Program-made: the position numbers and the translations under genes | The notes under the pieces: generated by a model | Told to the model about the DNA's origin: nothing | Databases searched by the model: none | What the model saw: only the letters and a program-made list of their open reading frames with translations | Shown: one piece after another, positions 35,671-44,486 of the stretch | Position numbering within the stretch: the first letter of the stretch is position 1 | How the letters are laid out: every line of letters begins with the position of its first letter | DNA from: UBA7803 sp041686955 | GTDB taxonomy: Bacteria; Pseudomonadota; Gammaproteobacteria; Pseudomonadales; Azotimanducaceae | Length of the DNA stretch: 64,000 bases | Direction of reading: 5' to 3' | Assembly (NCBI GenBank): GCA_041686955.1 | Contig: JAWLCV010000013.1 | Location: 10,857-74,856 of the forward strand

Positions 35671-36562
35671 GAATCCCCTCGCCGACCCTTTCCACACCGT
35701 GCAGGTACATGGCGCGGGCCGTGCCGCGCACCGCGGCGACCTGCCGCGCCAGGGCGAATTCCGCATAGAGCGGGTCGTCCGCCAGCAGCACGCACCGCTG
35801 GCCGCCGCGCTCATCGCAGGGGAACTCCACGCGGCGGCCGAAACTGTTGCCGGCGGGCCCGTATTCGCCGAAGTCGCCCGGCTCGGCGGCGGGCGCCCAG
35901 AACGATCGCCACGTGGTCGGCAGCCCGCCGATGGGGGAAGCGACCGCCCGCAGGGTATCCCGGGCCACCTCCTGCAGCACCGCCCGGTAGCTCTCCGGCG
36001 GCGGATCCAGGAATTCACAGTCGCCCGCCAGCGCCGCCTCCAGCGCGTCCTCGTCCACCCGATAATTGTCGAAGCGGTCACCGAAGCTGCCACGCCAGAA
36101 CCGGGTGGAGTACACGGGCACCGCCCGCGACGGCGAGCTGACGAGCTGGATGTAACTGACGATCCGGCCCAGCTCCCGGTAGCGGTCGGTCTCGTCGTCG
36201 GCGTTCCCGAGCTCGTCCACGAGCTCCTCGAAGTGGTCCAGGAAACGGGTGTTGACGAGCCACAGGAACCGCCGGTCGTCACCCCCGCCCACGTCGAAAT
36301 AGCTCCAGCGGAAGAACCGCACCAGGAAGTTGCTGTTGGCCAGCCCCATGTTGCTGTTGGCGATGAAGCGCACCTGCAGCGGGGTGAGCGGCTGAACCCC
36401 CGTGCCGTCGAGGCAGCGGTTCAGAGTCTTGGCGGCGTGGAAGGTCAGCCGCTGGTGCACGACCGGCTCGTAGCCGAAGCCGCTTCCCGGCGCGAGCGCC
36501 ACTGCCAGCAGCAGGGACCGGCCCAGCCAGCGGCGGAACGCCCCGGCCCGACGGCGGGTCAT
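35660..36562 (-). CDS. Exported protein of unknown function, possibly phospholipase C/P1-nuclease-like
   Basis: A 300-residue protein with an Arg-rich N-terminus and a hydrophobic stretch LLLAVALAPGSGFG typical of a signal peptide, so probably periplasmic. The mature part, YEPVVHQRLTFHAAKTLNRCL, then NTRFLDHFEELVDELG, LGRIVSYIQLVSSPSRAVPVYSTRFW and GDRFDNYRVDEDALEA, vaguely recalls the helical zinc-dependent phospholipase C / S1-P1 nuclease fold, but several of the expected metal His and Asp residues are absent. I do not assign a function. The ATG at 36562 overlaps the folK stop and the gene overlaps the CoA-transferase start by 11 bases, so the three are one transcript. Confidence 0.65.
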   Translation of the reverse strand: MTRRRAGAFRRWLGRSLLLAVALAPGSGFGYEPVVHQRLTFHAAKTLNRCLDGTGVQPLTPLQVRFIANSNMGLANSNFLVRFFRWSYFDVGGGDDRRFLWLVNTRFLDHFEELVDELGNADDETDRYRELGRIVSYIQLVSSPSRAVPVYSTRFWRGSFGDRFDNYRVDEDALEAALAGDCEFLDPPPESYRAVLQEVARDTLRAVASPIGGLPTTWRSFWAPAAEPGDFGEYGPAGNSFGRRVEFPCDERGGQRCVLLADDPLYAEFALARQVAAVRGTARAMYLHGVERVGEGIHAE

Positions 36563-37053
36563 GACGCCTCGAGCCGTTCCACCCGCTCGTCGCTGTCCAG
36601 CGCGTCGAGCAGCGCGGCGATGGTCCGGCCGGTTCCCGGCCACGTCACGTCGGGCAGAACCTCCGCCGCAGGCGCGAGCACGAACATCCGGTCCACGGCG
36701 CGGGGATGAGGCAGAACGAACTCGGGACGATCCCGCACCTCGTCGTCGAACAGCAGCAGATCCAGGTCGAGCTCCCGGGGCGCGTTGCGCGGGGCCCGGG
36801 ACTCGCGCCCGTACTCGGCCTCCAGGGCCTTCAGCGCCGCCAGCAGGCTCTCCGGGGTCACCTCCCGGCGCGGTTCGAAGGCCACCGCGGCGTTGACGAA
36901 ATCCGCCGATCCGGGCGGGCAATCCACGGGAGACGTGCGCCACAGCGAGGAACGCCGCAATGGGCCCACGGCGAAGCGCTCCAGGCGCTTCATGGCCTCC
37001 CGCACGATGGCGACGGAATCGCCGCGGTTGGAGCCCAGACCGATCAGAACCAT
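36559..37053 (-). CDS. folK: 2-amino-4-hydroxy-6-hydroxymethyldihydropteridine pyrophosphokinase
   Basis: Transfers pyrophosphate from ATP to hydroxymethyl-dihydropterin in folate synthesis; cytosolic. MVLIGLGSNRGD, SSLWRTSPVD, FVNAAVAFE, APRELDLDLLLFDD and LPHPRAVDRMFVLAPAAEV cover the family blocks, including the DLDLLLF metal-binding segment. The ATG at 37053 gives 164 residues and the typical start; a GTG at 37080 with an upstream GGAG would add nine. It heads a minus-strand operon with the exported protein and the CoA-transferase, away from other folate genes except pabBC and the PTPS-like gene. Confidence 0.93.
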   Translation of the reverse strand: MVLIGLGSNRGDSVAIVREAMKRLERFAVGPLRRSSLWRTSPVDCPPGSADFVNAAVAFEPRREVTPESLLAALKALEAEYGRESRAPRNAPRELDLDLLLFDDEVRDRPEFVLPHPRAVDRMFVLAPAAEVLPDVTWPGTGRTIAALLDALDSDERVERLEAS

Positions 37054-37170
37054 GGATTCACCGAAGGCAGCCGTGGCCACATACTACCCGCTCCCCGCGG
37101 CAATGTAGTAATCCACCGGGGGGTTTGGCAAACTCGGAAGGTTTCTCACATCCACTCCAGGGGGCATCAG

Positions 37171-38265
37171 ATGAAAGCGGCAGTACTGCGCGAGATCAAC
37201 AAACCGCTCGAGATCGAGGACATTCAGCACGGCGACCCGGGGCCCCGGGAGGTGCTCGTGCGTACCGTCGCCGCCGGCGTCTGCCATTCCGACCTGCACT
37301 TCCAGAACGGTTCCTACCCGTACCCCCTGCCCGCCGTGCTCGGCCACGAATCCGCCGGCATCGTCGAAGCGGTGGGCTCGGACGTCACCTACGTCAAGCC
37401 GGGTGATCACGTCATCACCTGCCTTTCGGCCTTCTGCGGCCACTGCGAGTACTGCCTCACCGGTCACATGTCGCTGTGCCAGGAGCCCGAGCTGCAGCGC
37501 GCTCCCGATCAGCCGCCGCGCCTGGCCAAGCAGAAGAACGGCGAATCCGAGAACGTCTGGCAGTTCCTCAACCTGTCGTCCTTCGCCGAGTACATGCTGG
37601 TCCACGAGCACGCCATCGCGAAGATCCGCGAGGACATGCCCATGGATCGCGCGGCTCTCATCGGCTGCGCCGTCACCACCGGGGTGGGCGCGGTGTTCCA
37701 CACCGCGCGAGTCGAGCCCGGCAGCACCGTGGCGGTGATCGGCTGCGGCGGCGTGGGCCTCTCGGCCATCAACGGCGCCGCCATCGCCGGTGCCGCCCGC
37801 ATCATCGCGGTGGACATGGTGCCGGGCAAGCTCGAGCTGGCGCGCAAGTTCGGCGCCACCGACGTGGTGAATGCCAAGGACGACGACCCCGTCGGCACCA
37901 TCCAGGAGATGACCGGCGGCGGCGTGCACTACTCCTTCGAGGCCATCGGCCTCAAGCAGACCGCCGAGCAGGCTTTCAAGATGCTCGCCCGGGGCGGCAC
38001 CGCCACCATCATCGGCATGATCCCCGTAGGCACCATGATCGAGCTGCACGGACCCGAGTTCCTCATGGAGCGCAAGATCCAGGGCTCGAACATGGGCTCC
38101 AACCGGTTCCGGGTGGACATGCCCCGTTTCGTCGAGCTCTACCTGCAGGGCCGTCTGCACCTCGACGACCTGATCTCCCGCCGCATCAAGCTCGAGGACG
38201 TCAACGAAGGCATGGAAGCGCTGAAGACGGGCGAGGTGGCCCGCAGCGTCATCATGTTCGAGTAG
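37171..38265 (+). CDS. Zinc-dependent alcohol dehydrogenase (class III-like MDR)
   Basis: Medium-chain zinc alcohol dehydrogenase, 364 residues. GVCHSDLHFQNG and GHESAGIVEAVG hold catalytic zinc ligands, CLSAFCGHCEYCLTGHMSLC contains the four structural-zinc cysteines, and VAVIGCGGVGLSAINGA is the NAD Rossmann motif. The layout resembles class III or mycobacterial AdhD-type enzymes that oxidise primary alcohols or adducts. The ATG at 37171 follows AGGGGG. It is monocistronic between folK (divergent) and htrA (convergent). It might oxidise alcohols produced by the CYP153-like P450, but the distance makes this speculative. Confidence 0.9.
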   Translation: MKAAVLREINKPLEIEDIQHGDPGPREVLVRTVAAGVCHSDLHFQNGSYPYPLPAVLGHESAGIVEAVGSDVTYVKPGDHVITCLSAFCGHCEYCLTGHMSLCQEPELQRAPDQPPRLAKQKNGESENVWQFLNLSSFAEYMLVHEHAIAKIREDMPMDRAALIGCAVTTGVGAVFHTARVEPGSTVAVIGCGGVGLSAINGAAIAGAARIIAVDMVPGKLELARKFGATDVVNAKDDDPVGTIQEMTGGGVHYSFEAIGLKQTAEQAFKMLARGGTATIIGMIPVGTMIELHGPEFLMERKIQGSNMGSNRFRVDMPRFVELYLQGRLHLDDLISRRIKLEDVNEGMEALKTGEVARSVIMFE

Positions 38266-38266
38266 C

Positions 38267-39613
38267 TCAGCGGATGGCGACGTAGCCGAACTGGCCGGCG
38301 CGGTAGACCCGAAGCAGAAGCTGACGGTCGCTGACGCCGGCCCCTTCCCGCAGGTCGCCGAGATCCTGAATGGCCACCCTGTTGGCGGCGACGATGACGT
38401 CGCCCGGGCGCAGCCCGTAGTGCCAGGCACGGCTGTCGGTGTCCACCTCGGTGACCAGCACCCCGGCGCCGAGGGCCGTGTCGTTCTGATTGCGGAAGTT
38501 CTGGAGCTCCGTGCCCGTCAGCCGCGGATCGATCCGCTCACCGCGCACCTTCTCGAGATGGTCCTCCCGGATCTCGAGGACGACACGGCGGTTGCGGCCG
38601 TCGCGCACCACCTCCATCTCCACCCGGTCGCCGATGAAGATCACGGCAGCCTGGCTGTGAAAGTCGGTGACGCGGCGAATGGGACGTTCGCCGATGCGGA
38701 CGATGACGTCCCCTGCTTCGATGCCGGCGCGGTCGGCCGCGCTCTCCGGCTCCACCTCCACCACCACCACGCCGTCGTGCCGCTCGAGCCCGAAGGCCTC
38801 GGCCAGCTCGACGTTGAGCGGCTGCACGGCCACGCCGAGAAAGCCCCGGCGCACTTCGCCGTGGCTGATGAGCTCGTTCATGATGGCCCGCACCATGTTG
38901 CCCGGAATGGCGAAGCCGATGCCCACGTTGCCGCCGCTCGGCGCCAGAATGGCAGTGTTGATGCCCACCAGGCGGCCCGATAGATCCACCAGGGCGCCGC
39001 CGGAGTTGCCGGGGTTGATGGATGCGTCCGTCTGGATGAAATCCTCGTAGCCCTCGATGCCGAGACCGCTGCGGCCGAGGGCGCTGACGATGCCGCTGGT
39101 CACGGTCTGATTCAGTCCGAACGGGTTGCCGATGGCCACCACGAAGTCCCCCACGCGAACGCTGGCGGAGTCGGCGAACTCGATCTCGCTCAGATCCTCG
39201 GCCGGCACCTGGAGCACCGCCAGATCCACCTGGGGGTCCACGCCCACCAGCTCCGCCTTCAGGGTACGGCCGTCCGCCAGGGTCACGGAGACCTCGTCCG
39301 CCCGGTGCACCACGTGATTGTTGGTGACGATGTAGCCGCGCTCCGCGTCCACCACCACGCCGGAACCGGCGCTCTGGGTGCGGCGGTAGCGCCGGCCCTC
39401 GGGCACGTTGAAGAATCGCCGGAAGAAGGGATCCTCCAGCAGCGGGTTGCGCACCTGCACCGTGGTGAACGTGGCGATGTTCACCACCGCCGGCGTGGTG
39501 CGTTCCAGCATGGGCGAAAGGCTCGGCAACGGCTCACCGTCTGCGGTGGCGAGCGGCAGAGCCGCCCCGGCGTCCAGCGAGAAGATCAGCAGCAGCAACG
39601 GGACCAGGCGCAT
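38267..39613 (-). CDS. degQ: Periplasmic serine protease of the HtrA/DegQ family
   Basis: Periplasmic quality-control protease, 448 residues from the ATG at 39613. A signal peptide LVPLLLLIFSLDAGA is followed by the trypsin-like domain with H100 (TNNHVV), D130 (VDLAVL) and S204 (GNSGG), then two PDZ domains beginning near RRGFLGVAVQPLN and ALGAGVLVTEVD. The ATG at 39613 has GGAG six bases upstream; the ATG at 39625 overlaps the MFS stop as TGATG but lacks such a site. The degQ symbol is by similarity; degP or degS-like roles differ mainly by regulation. Confidence 0.92.
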   Translation of the reverse strand: MRLVPLLLLIFSLDAGAALPLATADGEPLPSLSPMLERTTPAVVNIATFTTVQVRNPLLEDPFFRRFFNVPEGRRYRRTQSAGSGVVVDAERGYIVTNNHVVHRADEVSVTLADGRTLKAELVGVDPQVDLAVLQVPAEDLSEIEFADSASVRVGDFVVAIGNPFGLNQTVTSGIVSALGRSGLGIEGYEDFIQTDASINPGNSGGALVDLSGRLVGINTAILAPSGGNVGIGFAIPGNMVRAIMNELISHGEVRRGFLGVAVQPLNVELAEAFGLERHDGVVVVEVEPESAADRAGIEAGDVIVRIGERPIRRVTDFHSQAAVIFIGDRVEMEVVRDGRNRRVVLEIREDHLEKVRGERIDPRLTGTELQNFRNQNDTALGAGVLVTEVDTDSRAWHYGLRPGDVIVAANRVAIQDLGDLREGAGVSDRQLLLRVYRAGQFGYVAIR

Positions 39614-39624
39614 TCCATACTCCA

Positions 39625-40839
39625 TCAGACAGTCACGGATCGGCTTCGGGGCACCGGCTCACGGCCGGCGGCGAGCAGCAGCGCCATGGCGAGCGCCGAT
39701 GCGCTGACGCCGGCCAGATAGGCGGGCCCGTAGCCGAAGGCGTCGAACATCGTGCCGATGACCGCAGGGCCCGCGGCGACACCGAGCACCGACACGGCGT
39801 TGGACAACGAGAAGATTCGCGCGTAAGCGTAACCGCCGAAGGCGTCCGCCAGCCACAGCGGATGCAGCATGAGCAGATTGCCCACGGTGCCGCCGAACAC
39901 GGCCGCGCCCACCACCATCTGGAGAGGTCCCTGCGCGGTGGCGATGGTGGCGAGGCCCAGCCCCTGCCCTGCCAGCATGGCCAGGGTGAACCGCCGGATG
40001 GGCATCCGGGTCACCAGCCAGCCGCCGGCGAAACGTCCCAGGATGCTCATCAGCGACAGGGCTTGAACCGCGGCGGCCGCCACCCGGTGATCGGCGATCA
40101 GGCTGGCGCGGTTGTACAGATGGGAGATGCCGCCCACCTGGGCACCCATGCACACCACGTAGCCCAGGGTCAGCATGACGAAGAACCGGCTGCGCACGGC
40201 GTCGCCGTAGCGCCACGCCCCATCGGTTCGACCGTGGGCGCTGGCGTCCCCGGCCGGCAAGGGCGGCGGCACGCGCACCACCCAGAGCGCGACGGGCACC
40301 ACCAGCACGAAGAAGGCGGCCCCGAACCAGGGAATCGCCGTCTCGAGCCCCCAATCGTTCAGCAACCGTGCCGACACGGGGGTGAGCACGATGCCGCCGG
40401 CGGAGAGGCCGGTGGAGGCCAGCGACAGCGCCACCGAGCGGTTGGACCCCGGGAACCAGCGCGTGACGAGGGTGGTGGCGGTGACGATGGAGATGGCGCT
40501 GTTGCCGATGCCGAACAGCGTGAACAGCACGTAGAGCTGCCAGAGGGACCGGACCTCACCCACGAGGCCGAGCGCCAGGCCGCCCAGCGCGGCGCCGCCG
40601 ATCATCACCCATCGCACGTCGTACCCGTCGATCAGACGGGCCACCGCCATCCCGGTGACGCCGCCCACCACGAAGAACAGGCTCACCGCCACCGACACCT
40701 GGGATACGGCGAACCCTCGCGCTTCGGACAGCACGTTGATGTAGACCGAGAGGTTGTAGAACCCGAAGCCCGAGGACACCGTGAGCACGAGAAATATCCC
40801 GGCCACGACCCACCAGCCGTAATACACGCGACTCGCCAA
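39625..40839 (-). CDS. Major facilitator superfamily transporter
   Basis: Inner-membrane transporter of 12 predicted helices, about 400 residues. It opens YYGWWVVAGIFLVLTVSSGFGFYNLSVYINVL, a start common in the monocarboxylate/oxalate-formate type MFS group; FGIGNSAISIVTATTLVTRWFPGSNRSVALSLASTGLSAGG holds the helix 4-5 region. Start choice is uncertain: GTG 40905, TTG 40839 or GTG 40827. A TACAAT box at 40866-40871 on this strand favours a start downstream of it, so I give TTG 40839. It may be co-transcribed with degQ. Substrate unknown. Confidence 0.82.
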   Translation of the reverse strand: MASRVYYGWWVVAGIFLVLTVSSGFGFYNLSVYINVLSEARGFAVSQVSVAVSLFFVVGGVTGMAVARLIDGYDVRWVMIGGAALGGLALGLVGEVRSLWQLYVLFTLFGIGNSAISIVTATTLVTRWFPGSNRSVALSLASTGLSAGGIVLTPVSARLLNDWGLETAIPWFGAAFFVLVVPVALWVVRVPPPLPAGDASAHGRTDGAWRYGDAVRSRFFVMLTLGYVVCMGAQVGGISHLYNRASLIADHRVAAAAVQALSLMSILGRFAGGWLVTRMPIRRFTLAMLAGQGLGLATIATAQGPLQMVVGAAVFGGTVGNLLMLHPLWLADAFGGYAYARIFSLSNAVSVLGVAAGPAVIGTMFDAFGYGPAYLAGVSASALAMALLLAAGREPVPRSRSVTV

Positions 40840-40884
40840 CGATCCCGCACCCGCACGTTTGCGCCATTGTACCCCGGCGCGCGG

Positions 40885-40913
40885 TTGACACGGGCGCGCG
40901 GCCACGGAATCCT
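40885..40913 (+). promoter_or_regulatory. Candidate promoter for pabBC
   Basis: TTGACA at 40885-40890 matches the sigma-70 -35 consensus; after a 17-base spacer the -10 is a weak AATCCT (40908-40913). It lies about 50 bases before the pabBC ATG. The -35 match may be chance in this region. Confidence 0.35.
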
Positions 40914-40966
40914 GCGCGACCCACGGCGGCCGCTGGAGCCGCTTCGCTCACCGGTCAAGACTGTCC

Positions 40967-42736
40967 ATGCCCCAGGCCCTGATCCGCGATGCTGCCAGCG
41001 GACGCTGGCTCGCCTTCACCGATCCCACGGACGTGCTGGTGGCAGAGGCGCCACGGGACGTCGCCCTCGTTCTCCGCGAGGTGGACCGCCGTGCCCGGCA
41101 AGAGCGCTCCTATGCGGTTGGGTTTCTGAGCTACGAGGCGGCCGGCGGGCTCGAGCCCAAACACCCGACGCATTCCCCGGGAGCGCTGCCGCCCGCCTGG
41201 TTCGCCCTGTACGCGGCGGCCCGACCCGTGCCGCCCCCGGCACCGCCCGCCCACCTGGAACCGCTCTCCTGGCGTCCCAACGAGGAACCCGAGGCGTACT
41301 ACCGCGCCGTGGAAGAGATTCGCCGCCTCATCCGCGCGGGTGACACGTATCAGGTGAACTTCAGCTACCGGCTGCGGGCCGACGTCCCTCCGGCCGGTGA
41401 TTTCCCCCGGCGGCTGTTCGAACACATGGTGTCGCGCCAGCCGGGGGGTTACGGAGCGTTCATCGAGAGTCCGGAATGGGCCGTGTGCAGCGCCTCCCAC
41501 GAGCTGTTCTTCCGGCGCCGCGGCCGCCGGCTCACGTCACGGCCCATGAAGGGAACCGCGCCCCGCGGCACCACCCCGTCCGGCGACGCCGAGCAGGCGC
41601 GCTGGCTCTGCCGGTCGCTGAAGAACCGGGCCGAGAACGTGATGATCACCGACATGGTGCGCAACGACCTGGGCCGGCTGGCGGACACCGGCAGCGTGCA
41701 GACGAGCGGACTCTTGCGCCTGGAGGCCTACCCCACGGTCTGGCAACTCACCAGCACGGTGGAGGGGGAGACGGGTGCCGATCTGGCGGAGATCATGCGG
41801 GCGCTGTTTCCCGCAGCGTCCATCACCGGGGCACCGAAACGCCGCACCATGGAGATCATCCGCACGCTTGAGACGGAACCGCGGGAGATCTACACCGGCA
41901 CCATCGGCCTGGTGGAGCCGGGGGGCGACGCGCAGTTCAACGTGGCCATCCGCACCGCGCTGATTCTCGGGCAATCGGGCCGCGCCGAGTACGGCGTCGG
42001 CGGCGGCATCCTGTGGGACTCGGAACCGGCCGAGGAGTACCGGGAGACCCGGACCAAGGCCGCGCTGCTCGAGCGCTCACCCGCCTCCGTGGCACCGGAC
42101 TTCCAGCTCCTCGAGACCTTGCGCTGGGAACCCGGGCGCGGCTTCGTCCGGCTGCGGGCCCACCTGCGGCGCCTGGCCCGCAGCGCCGATCATTTCCGCC
42201 GTCCCTGCAACCTGACCGCCATCCGCTCCAAGCTCCGGGCGCTGTCCCGCACGCTGCCCCCCCGGCCCCACCGGGTGCGGCTGCTGCTGTCCGCCGACGG
42301 CACCGCGGAGGTGGAAGCCGCCCCCCTGGATCCGCAGTCCCGGCCCCGGCGCGTGGTGCTCGCCTCCTCGCCCTCGCCGGTGCTGGACAACCCCTTCGTG
42401 GTGCACAAGTCCACCGCCCGGTCGCTGTACGAGCAGGCCCGGCAGCAGGCGCGCGTCCGGGTTCCCGAAGCCGACGACGTATTGCTCACCAACGAGCGCG
42501 GGGAGGTGACGGAAGCCACCATCGCCAATCTGGTGCTGGACCTGAACGGCCAGCGGGTGACGCCGCCCCTGGCGTCGGGACTTCTCCCGGGCGTGTACCG
42601 GCAGTGGCTCCTGGACACGGGGAAAGTCGCGGAGCAGGTGGTCCGCCCGGCCGACGTGCGCGCAGCCAGAACCGTCTATCTGGTGAACTCGCTGCGGGGC
42701 ATGTGGCCCGTGACGGTGCTTGCCGACGACGACTGA
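40967..42736 (+). CDS. pabB: Aminodeoxychorismate synthase component I fused to aminodeoxychorismate lyase
   Basis: Makes p-aminobenzoate for folate: the N-terminal half aminates chorismate and the C-terminal half eliminates pyruvate. Residues 1 to about 370 are the chorismate-binding domain with AGDTYQVNFSYRL, RPMKGTAPRG (K195), ITDMVRNDLGR and SITGAPKRRTMEII. Residues 377-589 are a class IV PLP lyase with the PLP lysine K481 in VVHKSTARSLYE, and TNERGEVTEATIANL. The 589-residue fusion is a known PabBC type. The glutamine amidotransferase subunit PabA is not in this window. The ATG at 40967 is the first in frame. Confidence 0.93.
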   Translation: MPQALIRDAASGRWLAFTDPTDVLVAEAPRDVALVLREVDRRARQERSYAVGFLSYEAAGGLEPKHPTHSPGALPPAWFALYAAARPVPPPAPPAHLEPLSWRPNEEPEAYYRAVEEIRRLIRAGDTYQVNFSYRLRADVPPAGDFPRRLFEHMVSRQPGGYGAFIESPEWAVCSASHELFFRRRGRRLTSRPMKGTAPRGTTPSGDAEQARWLCRSLKNRAENVMITDMVRNDLGRLADTGSVQTSGLLRLEAYPTVWQLTSTVEGETGADLAEIMRALFPAASITGAPKRRTMEIIRTLETEPREIYTGTIGLVEPGGDAQFNVAIRTALILGQSGRAEYGVGGGILWDSEPAEEYRETRTKAALLERSPASVAPDFQLLETLRWEPGRGFVRLRAHLRRLARSADHFRRPCNLTAIRSKLRALSRTLPPRPHRVRLLLSADGTAEVEAAPLDPQSRPRRVVLASSPSPVLDNPFVVHKSTARSLYEQARQQARVRVPEADDVLLTNERGEVTEATIANLVLDLNGQRVTPPLASGLLPGVYRQWLLDTGKVAEQVVRPADVRAARTVYLVNSLRGMWPVTVLADDD

Positions 42737-42890
42737 TCTCTGCGGCACCGCCATGGCGCCTCTGCGGCGGGCTGTCAATCTCCAAATTCGTTTCCACTCG
42801 CCTGTACAATCGCCGCCGCTGTTCCGGCAGCGCGCTGCCCCTGCAGCGCGCCGTCACGACAGCGAATACAAAAAAACAAGGAGAGTTTCG

Positions 42891-43463
42891 ATGATGAAGA
42901 AAGGATGCGCTGCCCTGCTGTGCGTGGCCCTGCCGTGTGTCGCGATGGCCGAAGAGCCCCGCTACACCTACGTGGAAGGCGGCTACCAGTACATCGATCT
43001 GGACGACTTCGACGCGGACGGCGACGGCCTCGGCCTCGGCGGCTCCTTCGGGATCACGGACCGGGTACACATCGCGGCGGGCTACTCGGACATCGACCTC
43101 GACGGCGGTCTGGACGCCACGTCGTTCAACCTCGGAATCGGCGGCAACCTGCCCATCGAGCAGTCCCTGCACCTGGTCGGCGAGATCGGCTATGCCTCGG
43201 CCGAGATCGACACCCCGTTCGGCGACTTCGACGACGATGGCTACTACCTTTCCGGCGGGCTGCGCTGGATGGTGGCCCCCAACGTGGAGTTGTCCGGCAT
43301 GATCGACTATGTCGATCTGGACGACTCCGGGGACGACACCAGCCTGACCCTCGGCGGGCTGTACCACATCACGCCCGACTTCGCCGTCGGCGCCTCGGTC
43401 GACTTCAGCGACGACGCCACCGGCTACAACCTCGGGGTACGCTACTACTTCCCCGGGCTGTAA
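42891..43463 (+). CDS. Small outer-membrane beta-barrel protein
   Basis: A 190-residue exported protein, probably an eight-stranded outer-membrane barrel. The signal peptide KKGCAALLCVALPCVAMA ends in a good cleavage site before EEPRYTYVEGGYQYIDLDDF. Alternating hydrophobic strands such as HIAAGYSDIDLDG and YYLSGGLRWMV repeat, and the last residues GYNLGVRYYFPGL end near an aromatic, as BAM substrates do. It is strikingly Asp-rich, with DDFDADGDGLG-like loops suggesting calcium binding. AAGGAG sits before the ATG at 42891. A TACAAT box at 42805-42810 may be its -10. Function unknown. Confidence 0.8.
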   Translation: MMKKGCAALLCVALPCVAMAEEPRYTYVEGGYQYIDLDDFDADGDGLGLGGSFGITDRVHIAAGYSDIDLDGGLDATSFNLGIGGNLPIEQSLHLVGEIGYASAEIDTPFGDFDDDGYYLSGGLRWMVAPNVELSGMIDYVDLDDSGDDTSLTLGGLYHITPDFAVGASVDFSDDATGYNLGVRYYFPGL

Positions 43464-43470
43464 GCCTCCC

Positions 43471-43518
43471 GCCGGCCGGCGCACCGGCCGGCACTCCGCC
43501 GGGGCTCTGCCCCGGCGG
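43471..43518. terminator. Two adjacent GC-rich hairpins between convergent genes
   Basis: GCCGGCCGG-CGCA-CCGGCCGGC (43471-43492) and CCGCCGGGG-CTCTG-CCCCGGCGG (43496-43518) are perfect nine-base-pair stems, placed between the outer-membrane protein gene and the convergent hydrolase. There is no T-run, but position and stability suggest a bidirectional terminator pair. Confidence 0.65.
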
Positions 43519-43531
43519 TCTCACCGCCCCC

Positions 43532-44389
43532 TCACAGCGAGTCCAGAAAGCCCCCGATGGCTTCGAGCGCCGCCGGCTCGATGAGCAGTGGCGCGTGTCC
43601 TCGATCGGGAACCTCCACCACCCGCGCCGTCGGGTGCCGCCCCACCATCTCGGCCGCCGTCCGGGCCGAAAGGATGTCGGAAAGCGCCCCCCGAATCACC
43701 AGCATGGGGATGCCCGCCAAGTCCCCGAACAGTGCCCACATGTCCGGAGGTACGGCCGCGGACGTGTCCGCCCGCATGGGCTGCGCAATGGCGGCATCGT
43801 AGGCAGGCTCCGGACGGCCATCCGCATTCTCGCGGAACAGCCGCTGGGCGAACGCCAGCCACTGGGCATCGCTGAGACCGGGGAACGCCGCTTCGTTGTT
43901 GGCGCGGGCCGCGCTTACCGCATCCTCCCAGGTCTGCACCGGACCGCCCTTCCCCACGTATCCCTGGATCCGCGCAAGCCCCGCACTTTCCACCACCGGA
44001 CCGATGTCGTTCAACACCATGCCGTTGAAGCGCTGCGGCTGCATGCCGCCCATGATCATGGACATCAGCCCCCCCATGGAGGTACCGATCAGCGCCACCT
44101 TCTCGAGCGACAGCGCATTCAGGAGATCGAGGGTATCTCGAACGTAGGTGCCGATCTGATAGTTGGCGGGATCCGGGTCGTAGTCGGACCTGCCCCGGCC
44201 GCGCTGCTCCATCACCAGCAGTCGATACCTCGGTGCGAGCACGTCGGCCAGCGCTTCGAAATCCGCGGAATTGCGGGTCAAACCATGGAGGCACAGCACC
44301 GGGAACGGAGCGTCGTCGTTCGGGTAGTCTCGGACGTAGAGCCGCAGCCCGTCCGACGCGGTGAACCAGTAGTCGAGATAGTCTGCCAT
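43532..44389 (-). CDS. Alpha/beta hydrolase
   Basis: Cytosolic alpha/beta-hydrolase-fold enzyme, 285 residues. VLCLHGLTRNSADF is the oxyanion region, ALIGTSMGGLMSMIM contains the nucleophile Ser elbow (G-T-S-M-G), ALSDILSARTA fits the acid region, and VPDRGHAPLLIEP has the catalytic His. The ATG at 44389 follows GGGAGG; the frame is open to 44416. It is divergent from the TetR gene, and a TetR-type operator lies between them at 44433-44450, so it is probably a member of that regulon. It could cleave an ester imported by the TonB receptor. Confidence 0.88.
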   Translation of the reverse strand: MADYLDYWFTASDGLRLYVRDYPNDDAPFPVLCLHGLTRNSADFEALADVLAPRYRLLVMEQRGRGRSDYDPDPANYQIGTYVRDTLDLLNALSLEKVALIGTSMGGLMSMIMGGMQPQRFNGMVLNDIGPVVESAGLARIQGYVGKGGPVQTWEDAVSAARANNEAAFPGLSDAQWLAFAQRLFRENADGRPEPAYDAAIAQPMRADTSAAVPPDMWALFGDLAGIPMLVIRGALSDILSARTAAEMVGRHPTARVVEVPDRGHAPLLIEPAALEAIGGFLDSL

Positions 44390-44432
44390 GGGTCCCTCCC
44401 TGCCATCGGCCCACATGGTACAGGATTCACCT

Positions 44433-44450
44433 ATTCATCGAACGTTGAAT
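44433..44450. promoter_or_regulatory. TetR-type operator, hydrolase-tetR intergenic
   Basis: ATTCATCGAACGTTGAAT is an imperfect 18-base palindrome. It differs by one base from the box at 45261-45278 before the TonB receptor gene. A TTGACA overlaps its right end (44450-44455), with TGCAAT 17 bases later at 44473-44478, which would make a promoter starting almost at the tetR ATG. Confidence 0.75.
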
Positions 44451-44486
44451 TGACATTGGCTGGGGCCGGTGCTGCAATCCGCGGCG

